Source: Nepenthes gracilis
Taxonomy: Eukaryota; Streptophyta; Magnoliopsida; Caryophyllales; Nepenthaceae
Assembly (NCBI GenBank): GCA_033239525.1
Contig: BSYO01000036.1
Coordinates: 8,206,126-8,270,125 of the forward strand
Direction of reading: 5' to 3'
DNA: 64,000 nucleotides
The first letter of the stretch is position 1. Each line of letters begins with the position of its first letter. Positions 1 through 12,406 of the stretch are shown piece after piece. The notes under the pieces were generated by a model. That model ran no database searches and had not been told where the DNA came from. It worked only from the letters and a program-made list of their open reading frames with translations. Both the position numbers and the translations under genes were made by a program.

Positions 1-485
1 AGTTGGGTCTTAACCTCAACCGAGCAGAGACTGGATTACGCCATAAACACAATCCATACCGGCATTTGACCCTGTGCAAACCGGTTTGCAGTCGACATGA
101 AACCGGCACAGATTCCATTCTGGCAAAACCACGAAGATAGAATGCATAGCCTGGGAATGAAACCGGTTTGCAGTTGAATACGGCATAATCAACCAAAGAA
201 GAGTTAACCGGCCGGAAGTCAAAATCGGCAACTGAATCGCAAGACCACACAGCATTTGACTTGCCATGACCGCAACGCCAAACTAGCCTCGAAGCCAAAC
301 CGGCCTCATGCCCAATCAGCTACCTGAATTCCAAATTGGCAATTGACATGCCAAACCAGCATTCCAACTCTGTCTCAGGTCACAATCGGATTGCTAATCA
401 AATCCAACTCAGCCCCAAAGCCAAATCAGTCTCCAACCCAAATCGGCCAGCAAAGCCAAATCAGCCTCCGGGCCAGCTATCCTGA
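1..485 (-). mobile_element. Family III LINE 3' UTR remnant
   Basis: The minus strand carries repeated GGCCGATTTGG and CCGGTTTGGC-like units, seen on the plus strand as CCAAATCGGCC and CAAACCGGC. The same unit type recurs on the plus strand at 55886-56480, where it leads into a LINE tail. No ORF here looks real. The 3' end would lie left of the window, so only an internal piece is seen. The right edge is approximate; composition shifts to TGCTG-rich plus-strand DNA near 485. Confidence 0.55.
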
Positions 486-810
486 TTTACTGCTTTATTG
501 CTAGGGTCGGGACTTGTTTCTGCCTTGGTTTGTATTGCTGATTGTAAAGATTTGGTGATACTGAATGGTTGGAGTTGCATTGGCTGGGGGGTTTATTCTG
601 TTTTAACTAAAATTGCTCTTTCCTGCCAATGGATGCTGATCTTTGATCCCTGCCGAAGTTGGTGGACGCAACTCTTGGAGCTTTTGGTTTGCTGCTTCTG
701 TCTTTGTTCTGCATTGCAGCAAGTGGCGGGCTCTCTTATTGGACAGTTGCTGAACTTGGTTTGGTGTTGTGTCGAACTTTTGGTATTCAGTATGACTTAC
801 TGCTGATGCT

Positions 811-2906
811 TTTTTTTTTTGTAAGTAAGTATTTTGGATTAATGGGAGAAAAATAGTACAAAAAATATGTTTATCTCCAAGTATTTTGACTTGAAGATAA
901 AACATAAGACGCTAGGGCATACCCCGAGCGGACAGTACATCTGAATATACAAAATGGCCTCTAGGTGGACAACGTTTACCGAAAACGGCTAAATATGACA
1001 TTTTCATCATAAACATAACTGAACACAGCATGCATTAGCTGACACACATAATCGGCTTCTCACAGTGGCACGACAAGGCACTATGCACATGAGACAGCAG
1101 AATGCTCCAGCTCCGAGACCAGCAGCACCATCTTCGGCTGTTGAACATAGCAGCAACAACACAAAAGAATGCTTAACTCCAAGGCTCCAACCTCATCAAG
1201 CAGTAAAGCCCAATATCAATGCAATTTGCATCTTAGTCACGATGGATTTCCCAGAGGGCAGCAATTCAGCATCCGCCAGGCTGCACCTCTTCCATCAGGA
1301 ACTTCTGATGCATCTCAGCAGCAGCACGAGGATGACAGACACCACCCATCCGGAGAGCAAGCCCAAACCAGCACTGTTAAACCAGGGAGAAGTCCATGGA
1401 CAAGGAAGGCCACTCCCAGACCAGAATTGCCGCCAATTCCTTACAGCAAAGGTCGTACCACACATCAGATTCCCGATTCAGAACCTCACATCAGAATCCC
1501 AAACCAAGCTTCACAAATCCGCCAATTCAGAAGCAGCAAAGAATCAGCACACTGAACTTGCCAGCAGGGGCAGCAAGCAGCCGAACACAGCATCCACTGC
1601 AGCATTTATCAGGAGAGAGGAAATCAGGAGAGCCCATCAGACATGGACCGGTAATTCTTCCTTTCCACCTCCACGCAAGCCGAACAGCAGCCGTCGAACG
1701 CACACCAGCATATGGCTCCAACAGCAAAAGTGGCATCAACCACTTCATACAGAAACAGCTCTCCAAACCTGCACCCTTCTGCATCAGAATCATCCCTAGC
1801 CATGCATCCGCAGAACAGAGGAAACCCACCCTAACCACAAGGCAATTGCAGAACTGCCTACAGGAATTGAACAGCAGAGCCTTTCAGGCTCACAGCATAA
1901 CATTGGGCATCAACACAGCCCACAAAACTGGCAGAATTAGCGAGACAACAGCAATCCAATGGACTGCAACACAATCTCACCACATTAAAGCAGCGGACAG
2001 ACAGGGCACCACCTCAACAAGAATGAAATTTAGAAACCAAAAAGTACCTCAGCCAGCAACTCAGCCCTCAGCCGAAGTGTCCCAATCCAGAAACCACGGG
2101 CTCCCCCAACACAATCAACAAATGGGACACACAGCCAGAGAACAATCAGAGCAACACCAGAGGACATTCGGCTGCAGCAATTCCTTCGAGATGAGACAGC
2201 AGCCCACTGAGACCTCAGCAATCCGAAGCTCTAGATGCCGACCCACATCAGAAATCAGCAAAAGGAAGCACTCACCGCGACCAAAAGGAATCTATCGCCC
2301 AATCAGAACTTCGGCCAGCTCTTCAGTACCTCGCCTAACAGTTCGGCTCCAGAGCTGTACGACATCCTTAACCCGTACAACAGGAGAGAACACTCAGGAA
2401 TAGGAACATCAGGGCGGCAGCAAAGGCAATCGGAAGCGCCAGATCCATCAGGAAGCTCAAGAGCCAACGAAAGCAACATACAGCAACAGGAACCCAGCCT
2501 TTCCTTGGCGCAAACCGAGGAGAGAACCGAGAAGACAGCGAAGGGGGCAGCCAGAAGACCGGCCATGGCCGGCTCCGACACCGCCCAACCAGAGGAAGCC
2601 TCGCCCTAAGGCATTGTACAAGGCGCTCGAAGAGATTTGGGCCACGCAAACGATTCCACATCCTTGTCAAGCCTCGAAGAGAGACGGCGAAACCAGGACA
2701 GATCTTCGAAGCCGAAGCGAGCAAGTGATGAGAAGGAGACAGAGGGGCGGCCGGGCGAGGCAACCAGGGGACCGGCCGTGGCCGGCGCCGGTGCCGCCCG
2801 GCCAGATGAGGAGCGCAGCTGCGCCTAGATTCAAATTTCAAAATGAAATTTGAAAATGGAAGAGAGAAGCAAGAGCTTCTCTCTCTCTAGGCGTGCAAGG
2901 ATAGAC
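811..2906 (-). mobile_element. Family I short non-coding LINE derivative, near full length
   Basis: The poly(A) tail is read as poly(T) at 811-820, followed by the GTAAGTAAGTATTTTGG tail, the stem-loop and the GGGCATACCCCGAGC hairpin. The flanks GACTTACTGCTGATGC (794-809) and GACTTGCTGTTGATGC (2907-2922) match at 14 of 16 positions and are probably an aged TSD. The 5' end at the right has a GC-rich leader with CCGGCC(A/G)TGGCCGG palindromes near 2560 and 2770, and two inverted repeats at 2828-2883. The leader runs straight into the TGCTG-type 3' UTR with no ORF1 or ORF2, so this is a non-autonomous unit of about 2.1 kb. The open frames inside it are low-complexity Q/S-rich shadows. Confidence 0.85.
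2828..2892 (-). promoter_or_regulatory. Paired inverted repeats at the 5' end of a family I element
   Basis: GAGAGAAGC (2862-2870) pairs with GCTTCTCTC (2875-2883) around a 4-nt loop. Next to it lies an AT-rich inverted repeat, AAATTTCAAAATGAAATTT. The same two structures in the same order occur at 51100-51149 and, diverged, at about 15620-15672. The position at the start of the transcribed unit suggests a 5' UTR or promoter element. That role is inference. Confidence 0.6.
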
Positions 2907-3009
2907 GACTTGCTGTTGATGCTGATTTGCAGCAAATGAAGGATTGCAGATCAGTTGTATATGTATGTGCAGATCTTTGGTGTGCTCTTGCCGATGCATT
3001 TGTAGGCTC

Positions 3010-3036
3010 ATTTCTCCCATTAATCCAAAATTCTTA

Positions 3037-3068
<32 letters not shown>
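3010..3068 (+). mobile_element. Micro-insertion 1: 59-bp LINE 3' end
   Basis: The insert is only ATTTCTCCCATTAATCC, then AAAATTCTTAC and about 31 A residues. It is flanked by the perfect 14-bp TSD GCATTTGTAGGCTC at 2996-3009 and 3069-3082. It holds only about 28 nt of LINE 3' end, so it is an extreme 5' truncation. It sits inside the plus-strand host 3' UTR, which reads through when the insert and one TSD copy are removed. Confidence 0.93.
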
Positions 3069-3069
<1 letters not shown>

Positions 3070-5174
3070 CATTTGTAGGCTCTCCTGCTAATGCAATTAT
3101 TTACGTGGCATTTTGCCTAGTTACTGGCCAGTTGCTGATGGGTGTTGCCCCTTCTCTGTTTGTTTGAAGAATCTGCCGGATGGCTTCTGGAGGGGTTGTG
3201 ATGTGGTGATGGATGATGCCCTGCTATTTTTCAACAGTTAACAATGATCATTGGCCATTATGTTGCTGCTGATCTCTCGTGGCTGTTAGCACATTTGGTC
3301 GGTTTGGCCGGTTCTCTGCTTTTTTTTTGGTAAGTAAGAGTTTTGGATTAATTGGAGAAAATAATTACAAGAAAAATGTTTTAATTCCAAGTATTTTACT
3401 TGGAGGTAAAATATTAAGCTCTAGGGCATGCCCCGAGCAACTAGTACATCAAAGAAGAAAAGAACAAAAACATTAAGAACTATCACAAATCAGAAAATGA
3501 GAATTGTCGTCTAATACACACGAAGAGTTTCGTGAAAATCTGCGCCTGAAGCAACGAGGACAACAAAACAGACCAAGCTGACATTTTCATCTTGGAACAG
3601 CAACGGTAACGGGTAGCATCTCACAAACCGGACAGCATAGCAACATGCGAGAACAAAAATAGCAGCACCGTCATTTGCAATGGTGCAACAAAATCAGCCA
3701 TACCCACATTCGGAGCATTAACGCATAACAGCCGCGATCCCAACGAACAAATCCAGCAGCAGTAAAGGCCCAAAATGTGGACTGCCCGGCCATCATCAGA
3801 GATTCAATAATTCCAGGCCCCAGCAGACATCAAGGCAATCCAGCTGCTCCAATAAGGCATGGTCATTTCAGCACCAGCACACTCAGAATATGAAAATTGC
3901 ACACCTGCACAGCAACTACAGCACCACCCGCAGGCCAGCCACGATGCAGCAACTGCAGATGCCAAGTCCTGCCATCCACCAAACAGCAATCCACCAATTC
4001 CGATTCCCCAGCTCCAGCAGCACAATGCATCAGCAGGCGGCATAATCAGCACATACCCAACTGAGACAGGTAGCAGCACTGCCCATCAGCAAACAGCCAC
4101 CCAAAATAACGAGCATGTTAACCACCCTGATCAGCAGCATTCCTTGAGACAGGTGGGACAGCAAGCAGGCCAGGCCAAAACTAAGTGTAACAGCATCATA
4201 GGCAACAAAAACAGCTGTAGAGTTATCAACCTATAGCCAACGCCGCCAGCAGCAAAAGACCAGTGTTTCCACGCCACAGACAAAGGCGAGCAGCTTCAGC
4301 AGGGCACTGCCCAGCACAGCTTTAGCACAATAATCAGAGCAACCTGGCAATCAGAGAAAAGGAAAAAGAACCACAGAGGAAAGCAGGATGCCTTCAACAG
4401 CCCACGATACCAGCTACAAAAAAAGGCAAGGACGCCATCTGTAGCCAGTCGGCTCAGTTCTCAAACATATAGCAACCCAAGCCCGACAGATAAAGGAGCT
4501 GTACAACATTAGCACGATCAGCTGCACCCACTAGCAGTCCCAGCAAAGTTCCACAGAAAGGAACCAGCCCATGAGGAATCATAGTCCAGATCCACCAGCA
4601 AACCATGCAAACTCAGCAACCCTCCAAGCAGAAATTCAGGCCCAACTGATAAACTACCAAACCCAACCCCCGAGAGCCAATATCAGATACTAGCACTCAA
4701 CCAACCAGCTCGGCATTACTCCAATCATCTCAGCAACAGCCACAAACGCGAATGTGATGGCCAATAAAATAACAGAGAATATCCATACACAATTCAACAG
4801 GGCCAGCAGAAGGGGCATCCCACTTCTGTGTTTCCTCAGCTTGGCATAGCCACAACAGAAAACAGCCAATCTGGACCAACACATCACCCCGACTAGATCC
4901 ATGCCCAGAGCCAGAACAGTCATAGAACGTCAGGGCACCATCCCACATAACCCCCAGCCACAATTCAGTGCAACAAACTAGAATAAGACACTCCACGCCC
5001 AACCAGGAGAATCCACATCTCAATAGCAGGGAGCAGTATCATCAACCCAAAGCATGAGTAGCCACTGCCATGTCAAACTCAAGAACGACCCACCTCAAAG
5101 AGCAGAAGAGAATCTTGCAAAATCAGAAGCAACCAAGGCCCAGTAGCAAGAGACCCCAATATCCAGAAACCCCC

Positions 5175-5205
<31 letters not shown>

Positions 5206-5455
5206 TGAGAGGAGAGAACAAATCAAGGCTCCCAAGGCGGGATCGAGCCAAAAAAAAAAAAAAAAAAATCCGAACTCCGGGAGGCAGCAACCAGAAGGTT
5301 CATCAACATAAGGTAGGGCAGCGGGAGCCAAACCCGCAGAGCGCCATCGAAGGCCACCACAGAGCGGTAACCCCCAAGACAACCCTCAAGGGCGAAGGAG
5401 GACAGCAGCCACGAAGGTAGCAAAGGAGAACACCCCCTTTTTTATTTTATTTTAT

Positions 5456-5483
5456 TATATATATATATATATATATATATTTT
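5456..5483. repeat. TA microsatellite just 3' of the ORF2 stop
   Basis: A TA run follows the ORF2 stop on the minus strand within about 30 bp. A second TA run lies at about 5174-5198. Comparable runs occupy the same position in copies at 35930-35942 (TA), 22630-22740 (TA and GAA) and 20940-20965 (CT). They therefore mark the ORF2/3' UTR boundary rather than arising at random. Confidence 0.8.
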
Positions 5484-5488
5484 TATTT

Positions 5489-7835
5489 TTATAAGTTCCA
5501 TTGCCTAACTAGCGAGTGGTTAGAGCGACCAGCAAAAGGCAAAGAGGCCTTTAGTTTGTCTCGAACAACGTTTGAAATCTGGGAGCAGATCTGGGAAGCA
5601 TCCTGATGGGATGAACTCTCGAAGATACGATTATTACGTTCTCTCCAAATATAATAAACAGTGGCCGCAAGAGGGAGACGCTTTGAGAGGGCGATGAGGT
5701 TCGTACCTTTCCACATGTGTGCAGCCCAATTAACATTATGGGACCAGGTGGGGAGTGGCCCTTCGAATGCCAAAGTGATCCGTTGGATAGAGGTCCACAC
5801 GGAGGAGGAGAATGGGCAAGAGAAAAAAGATGGTCATGGTTTTCGGCATTTGAATCACAGAGAGAACAAGTGAGGGAGAGGTTGGGAATACGTGAACACG
5901 GTCGGAGGTATTGTAGGCCTTTATAGCCAGCCAAAGAGTGAAGGCGTGGGCGGGAATATGGAAAGAACCCCGAGACAAGGTTAGTCCAAGTTTCGGCTTA
6001 GGCGGGTGAAAGAGGAGGTAGGCCGATTTAGATGAAAAGACACCGTTAGAGCTACCAACCCATCTCAAAGAGTCTTTTAGCTCATCGTTGGGCGGATAAT
6101 GGGGCATGTTTGTGGCGAGACTAGAAACCTCCTGATCAAAAGGATTAGGCCAGGCCCATTGGTTGTCTCTGATTATCTGAGAGACCTTGCCATCCCAAGA
6201 TAAACTTTGTGACCGCACGGATGCGATCCGTGCAAACCCTCACCGAGCGGGCCATCGTGGTGCCAATTGTCATGCCGAGATAAAGGAGTCGGCACCATCA
6301 CCAATGATCTTAATGCATGTGAGCACATGAACGAACGAAGTTTCATGATCTTCCTCCGGCTCAAGGGGCGGAGTCGGGGACTTTGAGGGTTCGAGATGCA
6401 CCGGTCCTTGATTCTAGTTTTGTGGATCCAAGAAGACCATGCCGATTCGGGGTCTTTAGACGGGATACGCCATAAGAGCTTGCAGATGAGGGCTTTATTT
6501 TGGGCCTGCAAATTTTAAGCCCCAACCCACCTTCACTCTTAGGGTAGCAAATATCGGACCAAGCCACTTTTGCATTTGCCTTCCCGTCCGTAGAGCCATT
6601 CAGGAGGAAGCGCCTCAAAATGCGGTCAATCCGGTTAAGAATAGATTTGGGTAAAATGAAGATTGAGGCCCAATAGATGTGGATAGAAGAGAGGATCGAG
6701 GCCACCGGTTGGAGGCGGCCCCCAAAAGAGAGCCACCTATTTTTCCACGATTTGATACGGCACGTAATTTTTCAATGAGAGCCCATAGTCCGTATTGTGA
6801 CTTAGTAGAAATCGAGGGACGCCGAGGTAACGAATGGGAGAGAACGACTTGGAACCCGGGACATCAAACAATATTCGATTAAGGGATGGGTCTTTAGCAA
6901 AGAAAGCCAAAAGAATTCCTCAAGGCAATCCTTAATAATCCGGATAGAGTGGACATCAGCCTGAGAGAAGAGGAGAAGATCGTCTGCAAAGGCAAGCATG
7001 ACAGTATGAGTCGGGCCACAATTCCAATGAAATGTGAAATATTTGTTCCTACGAGCTTTGAGTTCAATAATCCCGTTTAACACCTCCATCGCCAGAACAA
7101 AGAGGTAAGGAGAAATAGGATCTCCTTGACAAAGACCCTTACCCCCTTTGAAAAAGCCAACCGCTTCACCATTGATATTAATAGAGTACGAGGGGGTGGT
7201 AATACATTCCTTAATCCAGTTTATCATTTTGGGTGGGAATTTTATGACGGTTAGGACATTGATGATGAAGTCCCAATGAACAGAGTCATAGGCTTTCATG
7301 CGGTCAATTTTCATAGTACAACGTGGAGGGTCGCGATCAGATGATACTTGTGGAGAAGCTCTTGGGCGAGAGAATGTTGTCACCGATTTGGCGCCCGCCA
7401 CAAAAGCCGTTGGCATTTATCAACCAGATAAGGTAAAGTCATCTTTAGGCGATTTGCAATAATCTTGAGATGACTTTGTATATGACATTCTGACATGAAA
7501 TGGGACGATAATCGATACCAACCGAGGAGACTGATTTTTGGGATTAGGTCGATGATCGTTGATTCATCTGTTTGAGAAGCTTTCCATGATTGAAAAAATC
7601 ACGAATGGCTTCACAAACAGATGATCCAATGATATCCCACGACTCCTTAAAGAAATGGAAACTGAAACCATCCGGTCCCGGGGCCCGATAGTCACCAATA
7701 GAAAAAATCCCCTTGCGGATCTCATCATCGGTTACCAGGCCCACAAGAGGGTCCATAAGAGATTCAGGCACAGTATGAAGAATGTAAGGACGCAGCCGAT
7801 CCGCATCAGCCGATCCGTACGTGCGACCAGTCCCA
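5489..7835 (-). pseudogene. LINE ORF2 remnant: reverse transcriptase and zf-RVT domain
   Basis: Several frames read from right to left give an L1-type reverse transcriptase. It opens with APGPDGFSFHFFKESWDIIG (about 7690-7620), followed by KAYDSVHWDFI (near 7290), GKGLCQGDPISPYLFV (near 7140) and the catalytic FADDLLLF (near 6990). The thumb region includes GGLGLK (near 6520). A C-terminal zf-RVT region around 6060-5520 contains IPAHAFTLWLAI, ENHDHLF and WRERNNRIF, and the protein ends SLVRQWNL at a stop at 5489. Frameshifts and stops break it into at least five pieces. In the family the product copies LINE RNA at a nicked target. The endonuclease domain is absent because the 5' truncation falls just upstream. 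Confidence 0.92.
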
Positions 7836-8254
7836 GGCCGGTTCTCTGCTTGCTGTTGTAATTGTGTAGTTTGAGTTATACTATTGGAACTCTTGTCTCT
7901 GGTTTCCGGGTTAGTAGTAGTTGGAATGGGTGAACACTCCATTTTGCTTCGGTTCTCAGGATTGTGGTGGAATTACAGATACTATCCTTAGTATCTCCTT
8001 GGATGATATGATCCTGATGCTGAGATATGTTGCATCTGTAGCATTTGTTCTGGCTCCTTGCTGCTTGTCGCCTTATGGAAGCTAGTTGCTGCTGAGGGTG
8101 GATTGGGTATTGGCTGATATTGGGTGCTGTGTCCCTTCTATGTACACTGCTGATATGTTGGTTTCAGATCGAACTCTGGCTCCCTGGTTTTTTTGCTGAG
8201 CAGTTGGAAGTGGCCTGCTAGTTGCTTTAGGTGCAGCAGTGTTGCGGCTCTGAT

Positions 8255-8540
8255 TTTGTTGTATCGATGGAGCGCCGGTACATCCTCGTTGAAGACTTAT
8301 TATTCTAAAATGGACAGACTTCATGTTTGGCCTTTTTTTTTGTTTTTGTTGAGTGTTTTCCCACTAGGGGAATTTAATCTTGTTTCATCATTTTGATGTC
8401 TTTTGTTGTACTCAGTGGCTCGGGGAATGCCCTAGCTATTATGTTTTATCTCCCTGTTAAATTACTTGGAGATAAAACATTAATTTTGTAAATTTTTTCT
8501 CCTATCAATCCAAAATTCTTACTTACCAAAAAAAAAAAAA
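8255..8540 (+). mobile_element. Family I LINE 3' fragment, 286 bp
   Basis: It is flanked by the perfect 17-bp TSD AGTGTTGCGGCTCTGAT (8238-8254 and 8541-8557). It holds the last part of the 3' UTR, the motif CTCGGGGAATGCCCTAGC, the stem-loop, TCTCCTATCAATCC and ACTTACTTACC, with poly(A) to 8540. It is non-coding and 5'-truncated. Confidence 0.93.
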
Positions 8541-9947
8541 AGTGTTGCGGCTCTGATATCGGCCGGTCTGATGGCTGGTGCCGTGGATGCTATGCTGAAT
8601 TAAATTATTGTTTTTTTTTGGTAAGTAAGTATTTTAGATTAATGGGAGAAAAAATTACAAAGGCTATGCATTAACTTCAAGTATTTTGACTTGGAGATGA
8701 TGCATAAAACGCTACGGCATACCCCGAGCAGTTTGTACATCAAAATACATACAAAAAAAAACCACCGGAGCCAACCAGGGCCACGGCCAGCATCTTCCTA
8801 CATCAACGCCTCAGAACCGATCAAGGAAAATCGGAATCAAGAAACCAGAAGCCCAGCGGCACCATCTGCTGGATAACCAACAATCAAAATATGCACCATG
8901 GATAGGAAAACATCATAGCAGCCAAACCATATTCAGCACAGGACAGGAGCCATTGCATCATAAAAACCAGCTCCTACATAATCCACACAGCAGCAGCAGC
9001 AAAGGCAATGAGGCCACTGTAAGAAAAAACAGCTTCAGCATCATTCCACTGCCCACACAAAAGCAGCAGCAGCAGGACACCAACAGCAAGATCAGCCATT
9101 CCAGCAGCCACCTTCGAAGAGGATTGCACAACATAAGGCGGCGCAAGAAACTCAATCCAGCTCCTCAACGCTGAGCCACAACAGCAACCAAATCTGAGTG
9201 ATGGTCTGAGACCACACAGCAGCACCACCAATTTTCAATTCCAGCAGCTGCCGATCACTACACCTTCGGGTCGGCACCTGTTAAAACCAGCTTTTCATCA
9301 TGCCCAAATGAAAACAGCATCCATGGCCCAATGTTCCACACCGAACCATAATCAACCGCAAGCGATGGTACATGCAACTGCTTCCAATCACAAGCAGCCA
9401 CCGACAGTATCAAGGATCAACACAGGGGGATCAATAAAAAGTGATAACGAGGAAAATCACAAACCAAAACCACAACCGATCCAACTGCTGCAGGATTTCA
9501 AGGATGAGGAGACCGGGCTTTCTTGGGTGCAGAATTACGCCGTCGGGCCATTCGTTGCCACCCATTTACAGCCTGCTTAGCAAATAGTTCATCCTCATTC
9601 CAACGGGCAGGAAGCCCCAGATGGAAGCTGACGCGAAAGCACGGGTCACTGAATCAGAACCCACAACACCATCATCCGGGTCCGCAAAGGACAAAGCCGG
9701 AACAAAATCACGGCGAGATTCACTGGGAAGCATTGTATCAGTAGAGTCCACAGCCAAGCAAACTGGACGATTGACATCCAAAGGTTCGAAAGGAGTAAAT
9801 CGTCCAGCTGGATCAGACTGAATCAAGCCATGTTTCCGAGCAATCCGAGAGATAGAATCAGGAGTAATATCGGGATCAATCTCAGTGGATGGACCAGGAG
9901 CACACTGAGTAGGTGAGGAAACAGGGGGCAACTTTGATGCAAAGGCT

Positions 9948-9966
9948 CTTTTTTTTTTGGTAAGTA
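9948..9966 (-). mobile_element. Micro-insertion 2: 19 bp, A-tract plus TACTTACC
   Basis: The insert, on the plus strand, is C, ten T residues and GGTAAGTA. The perfect 18-bp TSD AACTTTGATGCAAAGGCT lies at 9930-9947 and 9967-9984. Only 8-9 nt derive from the LINE 3' end. It breaks the ORF1 frame of the host half-LINE. Confidence 0.93.
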
Positions 9967-10364
9967 AACTTTGATGCAAAGGCTGCCACCACAGGGAGAG
10001 CGACATTAGCAGAGAGGGGTTCACAACATGGCATCACTGCATAATCCACCTCAGGGATCTCAGCAGGGACACCAACAGCATGCAGAGGCACTGGGATCTG
10101 CATAGTGGATTTCGAGAAAGATTCCTCATCATCCTTTACACTGGGTACAGCCCCAGACACAGAACCAGCTTCAACCGGATCCACAGTATCAACATTTGAG
10201 ATGCCAGGGGCATCAGCAAGATCAGCAGCATGGGGGCCAGCATCCAATTCAGAATCGGCCGAACTGCATCCAACTACACAGCAATCCATCATCAACAGAG
10301 ATGATCCAGCCTCAAGCCCCTCAGCCCTTCCAAACAATGCCAGCAAGGGTGAGAACTTCTCCAC

Positions 10365-12406
10365 TTTTTTTTTTTTGGGTAAGTAAGTATTTTGGATTAA
10401 AGGGAGAAAAAATTATAAAAAATTACGTTTTATCACCAAGTATTTTGACGTGGAAATAAAACATAATGCGCTAGGGCATACCCCGAGCGGACAGTACATC
10501 AGAATATACAAAAAGGCCTATAGGAGGACAACGTTTAACAGAAACGACAAAATATGACATTTCCATCATAAAAAATATAAAAAGGGTTCAGCACCAGAAG
10601 CGCCAAAAACAGAACCAGGCAAGGCAAATTTCCTTCATCAGAGGGAGCTAGCATCCGAGCCCCATCCGAAACCACTGCAAACACCATCAGCAGGAGCAAC
10701 AGGAACCAAATTAGATGCAGAGAGGCATCACAGTCCAGCAGACGAAGACAGTGGCCACAACCCAACAGCATCCAATGCAACACCCGCATCTCACCCATCA
10801 TCAAAACTGGGCCAACAAATCTCCAGCCATAGCCTCACAAAACTGGCAGCAAGATGATGCCAGCAACCTGCAATTCTGCATCTTCGCAGGAGCACATCCA
10901 CCAACCTCAGAAGACACTGCAATTCAGGGTCCTCCAAAGAGTATACCTCAGCATCAGCATAAAACAGGCTTAAAACCCTGCACTGCCACCAGCGCCAGAC
11001 TTCAAATACAGTACTGTCACCAGCTTTGAGATCAACAGCATACCAGCTTCAACATGGCACAGCAGCAATCAATCAGCTTCGCAGCCAATCGACGTCAGTA
11101 AGGAAAATTCAGCAGCACCTGGAACAGAGCCAGTTGAACTCCAAAGAAACTGAATAAACGGAGTTTTAGCTTGAGGTAGACACGCACCAACCACAAAATG
11201 CCAGCAGCATACCATCACCAGCCAACACACACACAACATACAACCAGCCGTCACCCTCAGCAACCAGGAAATAGCACTCCCATTATCCAAATCACCTCGA
11301 GCAGGCAAGGCCGGCCAAAGAGGCGAGGAACAATTCGAAACAGAGTTCAATCCCCGCTCCACCTATTGCCTAACGACATAGAGAACTCCCCGCAACAAAG
11401 AGAGCAAAAGACCAAACGGTCCAGGCCGTTCTACCAAAACCAAATTGAGGCACAAAGCGGCCCCCTACCCATCCCACACCGGTAGAGGCTCATAGGAACA
11501 CAAAGATCGACCGTTGATTTAGACAATGCTCCGGCTAAAACCAGAACCCAACCACGCTAAGCTCCACAAAACGGCAGACAAAACAAACAGACTCTACCGG
11601 CCTTGGGGATCACAGCACCAAACGGACCTCAACCAGCTCTTCACACCAAAGCCACGAAGTCCCCAACCGGGACCGCACGGGCACCCTAACCCGTTCAACG
11701 GAGGGGACACATTGGCTGAGAAAACAAAAGCTAGCAAAGCACAGCCCATTCACCGGCCGATCCAAAGAAACAGGCGAGAGCATCAGCCATCAAAATGCAG
11801 TCTAGTGAGAACCCAATATTCCTCTCGCAACCCAAATCAGTTGCCATCAAGCAAAGCTCCAAAATGGCAGCAACTCCGAAGGATCCCCACCGCAGCGGGA
11901 GGATCGCTAGCAACCCGAAGGTCCTCGGCCAGCCTCTTCGGACCTTCGGCCTAATATCTCCAAACTAGCACAACACGGAATCCCCAATCCGTCCACCGTA
12001 AGGGAAACACACGAGCAAAGGCGCAACAGAGCCAGAAATACAGACCTTTGAAAGCAAGCAGATCCAACAAGCAGCGCTGGAGCCGTCGAGAAGCTTGGAT
12101 ATCAAATCCTAGAACCAAATCCAGAGGGCAGAGCTGACTAATACCAGCCCGCAGCCAAAGCCGAAACTAGACCCAATCAGCAACAAAGGTGAATGAACCG
12201 AAAGGAGCCCAAAGCGAGACCGGAGCTTACAACCCCATCTGAATGGGAGAAACGATTCAAGAGCTCAACCCTAGGCTTGCACCGAGGAGAAGAGGAATCG
12301 ATCTTGTGAGAGATATAAGACCTCAAAGGCCTTCATCCCAACCTGAATCAGCAAAAACGATCTCACATCAGCAGCCGAAGATTCATAGGACGCCAACGTT
12401 TCAGAT
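10365..12406 (-). mobile_element. Family I short non-coding LINE derivative, 2.04 kb
   Basis: Poly(T) (10365-10376) is followed by GGGTAAGTAAGTATTTTGG and the usual stem-loop and GGGCATACCCCGAGC hairpin. The flanks GTGAGAACTTCTCCAC (10349-10364) and GTGATAACTTCTCCAC (12407-12422) are a 16-bp TSD with one mismatch. It lies inside the ORF1 of the surrounding half-LINE. Its GC-rich leader (about 11280-12400) joins the TGCTG-type 3' UTR without an ORF. It lacks the terminal GAGAGAAGC hairpin, so it is slightly 5'-truncated relative to the 811-2906 copy. Confidence 0.9.

Larger units (their letters stand above)
3321..7835 (-). mobile_element. Family I LINE, 5'-truncated within ORF2
   Basis: A 4.5-kb insertion is flanked by the perfect 15-bp TSD GGCCGGTTCTCTGCT (3306-3320 and 7836-7850). 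Poly(T) at the left is followed by GGTAAGTAAGAGTTTTGG, the stem-loop and the GGGCATGCCCCGAGC hairpin. From its 5' end it contains the decayed ORF2 (to 5489), then TA-rich microsatellites directly after the ORF2 stop, then a TGCTG-rich 3' UTR of about 2.1 kb. This is the best-preserved RT-bearing copy in the window. It has lost the endonuclease part of ORF2 and everything upstream. Confidence 0.93.

Noticed and set aside
1396..2403. A 335-codon open frame on the plus strand (also 1065-1799 and similar frames)
   Set aside because: It is antisense to a GC-rich leader and 3' UTR of a minus-strand LINE derivative, low in complexity (Q, S, T, R), and has no domain. It is open only because of biased composition.
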